In this document: positions 7,953 to 15,975 of the stretch, piece after piece | How the letters are laid out: the number at the start of each line of letters is the position of its first letter | Position numbering within the stretch: the stretch's first letter is position 1 | Source: an uncultured Gemella sp. | GTDB lineage: Bacteria > Bacillota > Bacilli > Staphylococcales > Gemellaceae | DNA length: 16,150 nucleotides | Reading direction: 5' to 3' | Assembly (NCBI GenBank): GCA_927911745.1 | Contig: CAKMQF010000108.1 | Location: 1 to 16,150, forward strand | The notes under the pieces: generated by a model | Databases searched by the model: none | What the model saw: the letters and a program-made list of their open reading frames with translations, nothing else | Told to the model about the DNA's origin: nothing | Position numbers and translations under genes: made by a program

Positions 7953-10900
7953 ATGATAAAAGAAAGTCTGTTAGAAATAGTTGATTTACAATTTGAAAAA
8001 AAACATAAAAATATAGGGGTTTATGGACAAAATTTAACGACACGTGCTTTGGAGATATATAATGAGTATAAACAAAGTGATAAGACTGTTGTGGTGTTAT
8101 CACAAAGTAAAGCAGAGGCTGAAGAGTTGTTTGCAATTTTAAGTGATTTCGAAGGAGAAACCTATATTTATCCAGAAATCGATATATTAAAACGTCATAC
8201 ATCTAAAAGTAACGATCTAGTCCAAAATTCAATAAAAGTGCTTGAGAACCTAGTTCATAATATACAAAGCATAATTATTATTCCAATAGAAGCTATCTAT
8301 AGAACAGTAAAAAATCCTAGTGATTTCAAAAATAATAGTTTTGAAATTAATGAGGACACTGTTATAAATTTTGATGAATTACAAAGAAAACTTGTTAATA
8401 TGGGGTATCGAAGAGTCGAAAGTGTTGATGTAGTTGGAGAGTTTTCAAAAAGAGGTAGTATTGTTGATATTTTTAGTCCTCTAAGTGAAAAGCCGATACG
8501 ATTAGATTTCTTTGATGATGAGCTTGATAGTATGAGGATTTTTGATGAAATTACTCAAAGATCTCTTGATAGAATCGATAGTGCAGTTATTTATCCAACA
8601 AGTGATTTTTTCCTTACTTCTGAAGAAAAAGATATAGTTGTAGAAAAAATACTTGCTAAATTGGATGATAAAAAGATACAAGAAGACGAAAATTATCAAG
8701 AGATTAGCACTTATCTTAAAGAAAAAATAGAAATCTACAGAGCAACAGGAGATTTCAGTGACTTGGAGAGTTTCTCAAATCTAATTTATGAAAATTCATA
8801 TAGTATTGCTGATTATCTAAATGCTGATACTATAGTTTCTATGATAATTATCATAAAATTTTAGAAAAAATAGAAGGATTAAGAGAGTATTTTTTAACAA
8901 GTTTACAGGAGATGAATAGAAGTTATATTTATCAAGATGTAATAGATAATATAGCATTCGAAAAGATTCAAAATTTAGATACTAGAAAATACTACTTATC
9001 TACTTTAAAACTAAATGACAAGATTATAGAAAAAAACTATAACTTAGATATAATCGACTTAGCTTATTATTCTAGTGAAGAGTATTTAGCTAAAGAAATT
9101 AGAGAGAAGATTACAGATAATTATAAGGTAATTATTTCATTAAATACACAAAAACAAAAAGATTATGTTGAGAAAGTGTTATTTGATAATTATTTTTATG
9201 ATGATATTTATTATGGTGTAAAAGAAGGAAAAATTTTTATTGATGTTAATAAATATCATCTTAAGGGATTAGAAGATAGAAAAAATAAAATATTCCTATT
9301 AACGCCACGTGAACTGTTTACTGAAGAAGAAAGAAAAAAACGACGTGTAAAATTCAAATATACTAATTCAGAAAAAATAAGAAACTACCAAGAACTAAAT
9401 ATTGGGGATTATATTGTCCATGTTAGTCACGGTATTGGCTTATATGAAGGTATTGAGAATGTAGAAGTAGGGGGAGTATTTAAAGATTTCTTAAAAATTG
9501 TTTATGACGGTGGAGATATTATTTATGTAGATATAAATAATATGAACTATATTCAAAAATATACCGCTTCTACAGATAATAGAAAACCCGCATTAAATAA
9601 ACTTGGTACCAAAAATTGGCAGAAGACTAAGAGTAGAGTTCGTAAAGAAATTGAGGATATATCTGAAGATCTTATTAAGTTATATATTAAACGTGAATTG
9701 AGTTCAGGTTATGCGTATAGCATTGATGGTAGTATGCAAGCTGAATTTGAAGCAGATTTTGCATTTACTCCAACTGATGATCAGGTAAAAGCTACCGAAG
9801 AGATTAAAAGAGATATGGAAAAAGAACGTCCAATGGACAGACTGCTATGCGGAGATGTTGGATTCGGTAAGACAGAAGTAGCGATGAGGGTTGCATTTAA
9901 GGCTGTTACTGATAATAAGCAAGTAGCTGTTTTAGTACCAACAACACTACTTGCTGAACAACACTATGATAACTTTGTTAGTAGATTTGCGAATTTCCCT
10001 ATTAATATAGAGGTAGTAAGTAGATTTAAATCTGCAAAAGATATTACAGAGATTTGTAAAAAACTTGAAGAAGGTAAAATAGATATTATCGTTGGAACTC
10101 ATAAGTTATTGAATGATAAGTTTAAATACAGAGACCTAGGATTATTAATAATAGATGAAGAGCAACGTTTTGGAGTTAAGCATAAAGAAAAAATAAAACA
10201 TCTTAAAAATACTGTTGATGTACTTACTCTTAGTGCCACGCCAATCCCAAGAACACTGCATATGAGTTTAATTGGAATTAGGGACTTATCTGTAATAGAG
10301 ACACCACCAAGAGAACGTCAACCTATCCAGACATTCGTAACAGCTCAGAATAAAATGGTTATCAAAGAAGCGGTTATGAATGAGGTAAATCGTGGGGGAC
10401 AGGTTTTCTATGTTTATAATAGAGTAGAGACAATCGATGAAAAGTATTTAGAGCTGAAAAGATTATTACCTGATATTAACATAGCTTATGCACATGGTCG
10501 CATGAGTCAAAGAGAACTTGAGAATATTATGACTGATGTTATAGATAGAAAATATGATATGTTAATTTCTACTACTATTATCGAGACTGGTATTGATATT
10601 TCAAATGTAAATACTCTAATAGTAGAGGATGCTGATCGTTTTGGATTAAGTCAGTTGTACCAACTTCGTGGACGAGTAGGTCGTAGTAGTAGAGAAGCAT
10701 ATGCTTACTTAATGTATGAACCGTTTAAATCGTTAACTGAAAACTCAGAGAAAAGATTATCAGCAATTAAGAACTTTACGTCTCTAGGAAGTGGATTTAA
10801 GATCGCTATGCAGGATTTATCGATTCGAGGAGCAGGGGATGTCTTAGGTGGAAGACAACATGGCTTCATCGATTCAGTAGGTTATACGTTATATTCTCAA

Positions 10901-11503
10901 ATGTTAGAACAAGAAATTCAAGCTAAAAAAGGGATTTTAGAACCTTTATTAGAGCAGGATAGAACTCAAGATGTAAGTTACTATGAAAATATTATTAAAG
11001 AAGCGGCTCCTTCAATTAAAAAGGATATTTTTGAAGTTGAGACTGATGATCTTGAAATAAAACTTAATGTAGATGCCTTTATTCCAAAAGAGTATATCTC
11101 TAGTGATGCAGATAAAATAGATTTCTATAAGAGATTGAACAATGTTGTTAGTGATGAAGAAATAGAAAGCATTGTTGAAGATTTAATTGATAGATTCTCT
11201 GATTTTGGAGAAGAAGTAAATAATCTAATAGATATTTGTTATTTAAAAGTTATGGCGAAAAATACTATGGTTACTAGTATAAAAGAATTAGCGAATAAAG
11301 TTGTTATAACATTTGATAAAGACATTATGAATAACCTAAAAGGAAAAGAATTGTTTACGGCATTAACCCCTCATAAAGATACTCGTATTATTGCAAAGGA
11401 TGGATTTTTCTTAGAAATTGATAAAAAAGAAAGATATAGTATTAGACGAATTAGAGAAATGCTTACTTTAGTAAATGGTAATTTGGAGGTTGAACATGAA
11501 TAA
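7953..11503 (+). CDS. mfd: Transcription-repair coupling factor Mfd, frameshifted in this sequence
   Basis: Mfd removes RNA polymerase stalled at DNA lesions and recruits UvrA. Start ATG at 7953 with AAAGGAG upstream. The N-terminal UvrB-like module ([38 protein letters not shown]) reads to about residue 295. The frame is then lost at 8836-8838, where one T appears missing. Restoring it gives [20 protein letters not shown] and continues to 11503, for 1183 residues in all, the usual size. Downstream are the RNA-polymerase-interacting domain ([19 protein letters not shown]), the Walker A GDVGFGKT at about residue 634, DEEQ ([11 protein letters not shown]), [29 protein letters not shown], and the C-terminal UvrA-inhibitory domain. 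As sequenced, a 303-residue fragment would result. The end overlaps the tag start by 8 bases. Confidence 0.94.
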
Positions 11504-12059
11504 ACATAGATGTCCATGGGCAAAAGATCTCTTAGAAATTGAATATCACGATACTGAGTGGGGAAGAGAAACTCACGACGATCAATTGCTATTCGAGTAC
11601 TTAGTATTAGAGGGTATGCAAGCTGGTTTAAGCTGGTCTTTAATATTAAAAAAACGCGAAAATTTTAAGCGAGCTTTTGATAATTTTGATTATAATATTT
11701 GTGCAGATTATACAGATGAATATTTAGAATCATTAAGGGAAGATGAGGGCATTATAAGAAATAAGTTGAAAATCTATTCAGTTAGAAAAAATGCTCTTGC
11801 ATTTATCAAAGTACAAAAAGAGTTTGGAAGTTTTGATAAGTATATCTGGAGTTTTATAGACTATAAAAAAATTAATAATAAATTAACAAGCTATAAAGAT
11901 GCACCAAGTGAATCGGAGCTTTCTATAAAAATTAGTAAAGATTTGAAAAAAAGAGGATTTAGTTTTGTAGGTGGTACTATTATCTATAGCTATTTACAAG
12001 CGATTGGAATGATAAATGATCATGAAAAAGGTTGTTTTTGTTTTGAAGAATGCTGTTAG
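11496..12059 (+). CDS. tag: DNA-3-methyladenine glycosylase I
   Basis: Tag excises 3-methyladenine from alkylated DNA. The 187-residue product has the family's length and zinc site: C6 in RCPWA, H18 in EYHDTEWG, and H176 and C180 in NDHEKGCFC. The base-recognition segment LEGMQAGLSW carries E39 and W47. The ATG at 11496 has GGAGG six bases upstream and overlaps the mfd end (11496-11503), indicating translational coupling. An upstream in-frame TTG at 11475 lies inside mfd before the ribosome site and is rejected. Pairing with mfd forms a DNA-repair unit, though Tag acts in base excision and Mfd in nucleotide excision repair. Confidence 0.96.
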   Translation: MNKHRCPWAKDLLEIEYHDTEWGRETHDDQLLFEYLVLEGMQAGLSWSLILKKRENFKRAFDNFDYNICADYTDEYLESLREDEGIIRNKLKIYSVRKNALAFIKVQKEFGSFDKYIWSFIDYKKINNKLTSYKDAPSESELSIKISKDLKKRGFSFVGGTIIYSYLQAIGMINDHEKGCFCFEECC

Positions 12060-12098
12060 TAAATAAACAATGTAGTTAATATCATAAGTTTATTTACT
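12058..12098 (+). repeat. Inverted repeat starting in the tag stop codon
   Basis: AGTAAATAAAC (12058-12068) and GTTTATTTACT (12088-12098) are perfectly complementary over 11 bp with a 19-base loop. It could stabilise the mfd-tag message end. No T-run follows and the stem is AT-rich, so termination is uncertain. Confidence 0.45.
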
Positions 12099-12126
12099 TA
12101 GCTCATAGACGAAATCCAGATATAGC

Positions 12127-12155
12127 TTTACTTTAAATAAAATAACGTCTATAAT
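12127..12155 (+). promoter_or_regulatory. Promoter of the GrpB-like/murB pair
   Basis: TTTACT (12127-12132), 17-base spacer, TATAAT (12150-12155). It would start transcription about 30 bases before the GrpB-like ATG. Confidence 0.6.
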
Positions 12156-12192
12156 AGATTAGGATATTTAATTACAAGATTGGATTTTATAA

Positions 12193-12714
12193 ATGGATAA
12201 GAGAATTGTTAAAATTGAAGAAATAAAAGAGAATGAAATCTTTGTTGACATATTTTTAGAAGAAATAAAAAAAATACAAGAAATCCCTAAAATGCCAAAA
12301 TGTGAGTTTTTACATATTGGAGCAACCAGTACTACACAGGTATTGGGAGAGAAAATTGTAGACATTCTTGTTGTTGTTGAGAATTTACATGAAATAACAA
12401 CATTTGATGAAAAAAGATTAAATAATATAGGTTATCATAGAATTGCTCATAATGGAATAAAAGGTGTAATTAAGTATGCGAGAATCACTGACTATTTAAC
12501 TATGAGCTATGATGTAATACTAAATGTTGTTCAGCGTGATACAGAAGTACATAAAGATTTTATAAAGGCTAGAGCAGTTTTTGGTGATAATAAGCTAAAA
12601 GATGACTATAATTTATTTAAAAATATGAACAAAGAACTTTCATTTAAAGATTATTTAGCACAAAAATTAATATTTATAAATGAAATTTTAAAAAGGATTG
12701 AAAATAATGATTAA
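12193..12714 (+). CDS. GrpB/UPF0157 family protein (nucleotidyltransferase-like)
   Basis: A 173-residue protein whose segment HIGATSTTQVLGEKIVDILV near residue 36 aligns with the family hallmark HIGSTSVPGLxxKPIIDI. That segment resembles the glycine-serine and acidic motif of nucleotidyltransferase folds. Later parts (GYHR, a middle block with VIL.VV, KDYLAQKL near the end) fit the family pattern. The motif here is divergent: GATST replaces GSTSV, and the usual proline of KPIIDI is absent. The biochemical function of the family is not established to my knowledge. No good ribosome site is seen before the ATG (only GGA at 12182-12184), so expression may be low. It is co-directional with murB and overlaps its start by 8 bases. 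Confidence 0.75.
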   Translation: MDKRIVKIEEIKENEIFVDIFLEEIKKIQEIPKMPKCEFLHIGATSTTQVLGEKIVDILVVVENLHEITTFDEKRLNNIGYHRIAHNGIKGVIKYARITDYLTMSYDVILNVVQRDTEVHKDFIKARAVFGDNKLKDDYNLFKNMNKELSFKDYLAQKLIFINEILKRIENND

Positions 12715-13610
12715 AATAAAAAATATTGAAGATATTCTTCAAAACAGTGAAGTATTATATAACGAACCTTTAAGAAATTATAGTTTTACAAAAACAGGTG
12801 GTAATGCTGAGATTTTAGTAAAAATAAATAATGAAAAAGACTTACAAAATGTAATAGAATACAGCAATGAAAATAGTATTGCATTAACTATACTAGGTAA
12901 TGGTTCGAATGTATTAATTTCTGATAATGGAATTCAAGGAATAGTAGCTTTAACTAGTGATATGAATGATATAGAGTTACTAGAAGGTGATATTATTTCT
13001 TGTTATGCAGGATTAACATTAAAAGAACTTACTGATTTTTGTATCGAAAATAGCCTAACTAATCTTGAATTCTCATGTGGGATTCCAGGTAGTGTAGGTG
13101 GAGCAATTTTTATGAATGCTGGAGCATATGGTGGCGAAATGAAAGAAGTTGTTCAAATAGTTGAAGTTTTCACTAAAAATGGTGAAAAGAAAATATATAC
13201 TAATGAACAAATGGAATTTTCATATAGACATTCTATTATTCAAGAAACTAAGGAAATTATCTCTAAAGTTTATTTCCAAATGAAAAAAGGAAACAAAGAA
13301 GAAATTATCTCTAAAGTGGAAGAATTAAATAAAATGCGTTCAGATAAGCAACCTTTAGAATACCCTTCATGTGGTTCTGTATTTAAACGACCAGAAGGTC
13401 ATTTCGCAGGGAAATTAATCCAAGATGCAGGCTTACAAGGCTTGACTGTGGGTGGTGCTCAAGTGTCTAAAAAACATGCAGGATTTATGGTTAATATAAA
13501 TTCAGCAACATGTGAAGATTATAAAAACTTAATAAAAGAAGTTCAGAAAAAAGTTTTTTGAAGACTCAGGTGTTGAACTTGAGTGTGAAGTAAAAATATT
13601 AGGTGAATAA
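12707..13610 (+). CDS. murB: UDP-N-acetylenolpyruvoylglucosamine reductase MurB, C-terminus frameshifted
   Basis: MurB is the FAD enzyme that reduces UDP-GlcNAc-enolpyruvate to UDP-MurNAc in peptidoglycan synthesis. FAD-binding marks are ILGNGSNVLISD and CGIPGSVGGAIFMNAGAYGG. The catalytic Ser lies in PSCGSVFKRP, and GAQVSKKHAGFMVN follows; this is the shorter type II form. The ATG at 12707 has AAGGA about 9 bases upstream and overlaps the preceding gene. As sequenced the frame ends at 13561. The T-run 13554-13559 is one base too long, and with five T the protein continues as VFEDSGVELECEVKILGE to 13610, for 300 residues, the family norm. The lost tail holds the conserved glutamate of the ELExEVKILGE motif that acts in catalysis in characterised MurB enzymes. 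An intact copy is essentially required for growth, so the break is probably a sequencing error. Confidence 0.93.
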
Positions 13611-13614
13611 GAAG

Positions 13615-13653
13615 AAAAGAAGTAACTCAAGGTTATATTGAGCTACTTCTTTT
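13615..13653. terminator. Bidirectional terminator between murB and rarA
   Basis: AAAAGAAGTAACTCAA (13615-13630) and TTGAGCTACTTCTTTT (13638-13653) form a 16-bp stem with a single A-C mismatch and a seven-base loop, flanked by A-rich and T-rich runs. It serves murB on the plus strand and rarA on the minus strand. Confidence 0.85.
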
Positions 13654-13664
13654 TCTATTTCACA

Positions 13665-14906
13665 TTATCTATAAATTTTTTTATACTGCGCTAGATTTTG
13701 TTCATTTTTATTATTTGTTTTTGGTGTGTAGAATGTTCTTCCTACTAAGTTATCTGGTAGATATTGCTGCTTAATATACCCTGTAGGATGACTGTGTGGA
13801 TACTGATATCCGACTCCACGATTTAGTTTATCAGCTCCGTAATAATGTGCATCTCTCAAATGATCAGGAATTATGAATTTTGGATTTGTTTTAGTTTCGT
13901 GCAGTGCATTGTCAATCGCCATATAAGCACTATTAGATTTTAAAGAAAGCGCTAGTTGAATGACAGCATTGGCTAATGGAATTCTTGCTTCGGGTAATCC
14001 AAGCATCTTCGCACTCTCAATCGCAGCATGGACAAATGGTCCAATGTTTGGATTAGCAAGTCCTATGTCTTCGTAAGCAATAACACTCATTCTACGATAA
14101 ATAGTGTCTAAATCACCACTATCGATTAAAAGAGCTAGGTAGTATAACGATGCATCTACATCACTTCCACGTATGGACTTTTGAAAAGCACTAATAATAT
14201 CATAAAAAGCATCACCATCTTTATCGTATGCTTTGAATTTTCCTAGGGATAAGTTTAATAGCTTATCATTTGTGACAATTTCACCTTCATTTGATAAATT
14301 ATGTAAAATTTCAAAAGTATTTAGCGAGAATCTTAAATCACCTGAAGAGTTTAGAGCGATTGTTTTAAAAACGTCATCTTCGATTGTTAAATCTTTCGGG
14401 AATATTTCTTTATTGTTTGATATTTTTTCAGATATTCATAAATATCATCATTAGAAACTTGTTGTAATTCGAAAATAATTAATCGCGATCTAATTGCAGG
14501 ATTAACAGTATGATAGGGATTATTCGTTGTGCATCCAATAACGTAAATATTGTCAAACTCGATTTCAGGAAGTAGGATATCCTGCATAGGTTTAGTTAGT
14601 CTATGAAATTCATCAAGAAGAAGGATAACTTTTTTAAATCTTTTAGATTCTTCGATTACAGTTTGTAAATCCTTTTTTGTACAATTTACAGCATTTAATA
14701 TCTTAAATTTATAATCTAGTTCATTTGCTAATGCATTTGCAATTGAAGTTTTTCCAGTTCCAGGGGGACCATATAGAATAAAACGAGAACATTTTTTTTG
14801 CTTTCTACTATTTTTAGTAAGAACTTTTCCATCACCGATTAAATGTATGTTGAACGATAATATCATCGATTTTACTTGGACGTAATTTATTAATAAGTGT
14901 TTCCAT
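13665..14906 (-). CDS. rarA: Replication-associated recombination protein RarA (MgsA), two frameshifts
   Basis: RarA is a clamp-loader-like AAA+ ATPase acting at stalled replication forks. The ATG at 14906 has a strong AAAGGAGG just upstream and opens METLINKLRPSKIDDIIVQ. One surplus base near 14846 then breaks the frame; removing it gives HHLIGDGKVLT, matching the usual GQEHLIGEGK pattern. Next are Walker A GPPGTGKT (46-53), Walker B VILLLDE (D98, E99), sensor 1 GCTTNNP and the PAIRSR arginine finger. A T missing from the run 14423-14428 breaks the frame near residue 160. Restoring it gives NNKEIFPKDLTIEDD and then an open frame to 13665, with FYDIISAFQKSIRGSD, AYEDIGLA and LPEARIPLA. The restored protein is 413 residues, close to the family norm. 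As sequenced, no functional protein would be made. Confidence 0.9.
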
Positions 14907-14936
14907 GGTTCCTCCTTTAGTTTTGTTATATAAATT

Positions 14937-14945
14937 ATTATATCA
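14937..14945 (-). promoter_or_regulatory. rarA promoter, extended -10
   Basis: TGATATAAT on the minus strand (TGn plus consensus TATAAT), about 31 bases before the rarA start. No convincing -35 is visible. Confidence 0.5.
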
Positions 14946-15009
14946 TAATAATGATTAATGATGTTAAGAGTTTAATTTAAATCATAGAATACACTAGAGA
15001 TTATAAAAT

Positions 15010-15038
15010 TTTACATATTTTGAAATTTATGATAAAAT
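15010..15038 (+). promoter_or_regulatory. ssrA promoter
   Basis: TTTACA (15010-15015), 17-base spacer, TAAAAT (15033-15038) with a TGA extension. An overlapping TATAAT at 15038-15043 is a second option. Either would start transcription shortly before the mature tmRNA 5' end at 15055. Confidence 0.65.
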
Positions 15039-15054
15039 ATAATAATCACAATTA

Positions 15055-15408
15055 GGGGATGTTTAGGATTCGACAGGGATGCTAGTCTTCTTGGTGGCAT
15101 GTAGGAGGGTTGTCTCCTTTAACAACACATCAGTTAAATATAACTGGCGAAAAAACAAATTACGCTTTAGCAGCTTAATAAGCTAAAGGCTGATTACTTT
15201 GTTTGACTGTGACAAAGCTAATCGGTTCATTCTTAGCAGTCTACGATTTTTTTCTTCCGTTTGTAGAAAAAAATAAGAGATTAATCAAACTCGTTTTTCA
15301 TTGCCTGTTTATCGGCTTAAGTGAAGAATTAAACTTAATAGGTAAACTAAACATGTAGAAGCTAAGGGGAGGCATTTTTGGACGCGGGTTCAAATCCCGC
15401 CATCTCCA
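15055..15408 (+). ncRNA. ssrA: tmRNA
   Basis: tmRNA rescues stalled ribosomes and tags their products for degradation. The 5' acceptor arm GGGGATG (15055-15061) pairs with CATCTCC (15401-15407, one G-T pair). The T arm GCGGGTTCAAATCCCGC lies at 15384-15400, and the 5' side has the usual AGGATTCGACAGGGATG. After TAACT the resume codon GGC opens the tag GEKTNYALAA followed by two TAA stops (15142-15177), ending in the expected ALAA degron. The internal region fits the pseudoknot domain. The CCA end is not encoded (A then TTT), so it would be added enzymatically. No SmpB gene is in the window. The gene is followed by two hairpins and then accessory DNA. Confidence 0.96.
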
Positions 15409-15418
15409 TTTAAAATTT

Positions 15419-15459
15419 AAAGAAAGTAAACCTTTTTGGTATTGCTTTCTTTCTTTTTT
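15419..15459 (+). terminator. ssrA terminator
   Basis: AAAGAAAG (15419-15426) pairs with CTTTCTTT (15445-15452), with an imperfect inner stem (ACC/GGT) closed by TTTTT, followed by a T-run. Weak in GC but correctly placed 10 bases after the tmRNA. Confidence 0.7.
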
Positions 15460-15641
15460 ATTAAGAAAAGCTAAGTACATAAATGTTTAAATATAATAAT
15501 ATACTTTACAATTTTTGTATGTAGCCCTTACTTAATAAGTAGGGGCTTATTTTTCATTCATTTATTTAAAAAGTTTTTAAATATCACTTGATTCTGCACC
15601 TTTATAGAAGGAACAACTGATTATGTAAAGTAGAGGCTGTA
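15460..15641. other. Noncoding stretch between ssrA and the small-peptide locus
   Basis: No gene is seen. The stretch holds the hairpin terminator at 15523-15553 and AT-rich sequence that probably includes the promoter of the small-peptide locus. I could not identify a -35/-10 pair with confidence. Confidence 0.5.
15523..15553 (+). terminator. Second terminator downstream of ssrA
   Basis: AGCCCTTACTT (15523-15533) and AAGTAGGGGCT (15537-15547) form an 11-bp stem with one G-T pair and loop AAT, followed by TATTTTT. No gene lies between it and the first ssrA terminator, so it is either a backup terminator or the remnant of a lost gene's end. Confidence 0.75.
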
Positions 15642-15685
15642 GTGAGTAACAAAAGAAATAAAAAACAGACTCTCACAAAGACAAG

Positions 15686-15766
15686 ATGTTGGTACTATCA
15701 ACAGTGTTAGCTATCCTCGAAATAGTAAACATAATTCTTGAAATCTTTGTAAAAGTCTGCAAATAA
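15686..15766 (+). CDS. Small hydrophobic peptide, type I toxin-like
   Basis: A 26-residue frame beginning MLVLSTVLAILEIVNIILEI and ending in a Lys/Cys tail: essentially one membrane helix with a basic end, the build of type I toxins and holin-like peptides. No ribosome site precedes the ATG. A GTG at 15642 with GAGG upstream opens VSNKRNKK in another frame. If the A-run 15661-15665 and neighbouring A bases lacked one A in this sequence, that frame would join to TDSHKDKMLVLS, giving a 42-residue peptide with a charged N-terminus. GTGAGTAA at 15642-15649, covering that GTG, is complementary to TTACTCAC at 15812-15819. An opposing promoter lies at 15820-15848. Family assignment is by general build only; the frame could be fortuitous. 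Confidence 0.45.
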   Translation: MLVLSTVLAILEIVNIILEIFVKVCK

Positions 15767-15779
15767 CCGATTAGGGAAC

Positions 15780-15797
15780 GGAGCTTTTATAAGCTCC
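15780..15797. other. GC-rich hairpin after the small-peptide frame
   Basis: GGAGCTT (15780-15786), loop TTAT, AAGCTCC (15791-15797); outer TAGG/CCTA can also pair. Without a T-run it may be a structured 3' end of the peptide RNA, or the 5' hairpin of the RNA from the opposite strand. Confidence 0.55.
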
Positions 15798-15819
15798 TAG
15801 TACCTAAATGTTTACTCAC

Positions 15820-15848
15820 ATTATATCATGAAAAAAGAAAAAATACAA
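15820..15848 (-). promoter_or_regulatory. Opposing promoter, possible antisense RNA start
   Basis: On the minus strand TTGTAT (15848-15843), 17 bases, then TATAAT (15825-15820) with a TGA extension. Transcription would begin near 15813 and run antisense to the 3' part of the small-peptide RNA; no protein-coding gene follows on that strand. Its 3' end is not identified. Confidence 0.55.
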
Positions 15849-15917
15849 ACTATGATTATAGTACTAGGTATATTAGCTTGTAGTGTTACAATTGATGTGA
15901 GACAAAATATAAAAAAG

Positions 15918-15975
15918 AAGAGTAAATCCTGTATAATGAAATTACGACAAAATCAAAAAAAGGAATTTTACTCTT
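15918..15975 (+). promoter_or_regulatory. Hairpin that could hide the transposase start in read-through RNA
   Basis: AAGAGTAAA (15918-15926) is fully complementary to TTTACTCTT (15967-15975), which ends at the base before the ATG. The element's own -10 (15932-15937) lies between the arms, so native transcripts would lack the 5' arm while transcripts entering from outside would fold. Confidence 0.55.

Larger units (their letters stand above)
15642..15819. repeat. Inverted repeat enclosing the small-peptide frame
   Basis: GTGAGTAA (15642-15649) and TTACTCAC (15812-15819) are exact complements. In a plus-strand RNA this pairs the putative GTG start region with the 3' end, the long-range closure seen in some type I toxin mRNAs. 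Confidence 0.5.

Noticed and set aside
7777..8202. Minus-strand 141-codon frame opposite pth and mfd
   Set aside because: Low-complexity Phe/Leu/His-rich product opposite two well-identified genes; a shadow of their codon pattern.
15298..15480. Minus-strand 60-codon frame containing WRWRDLNPRP
   Set aside because: It is the antisense of the tmRNA 3' end; the DLNPRP string is the well-known false protein made by translating the complement of a T arm and acceptor stem.
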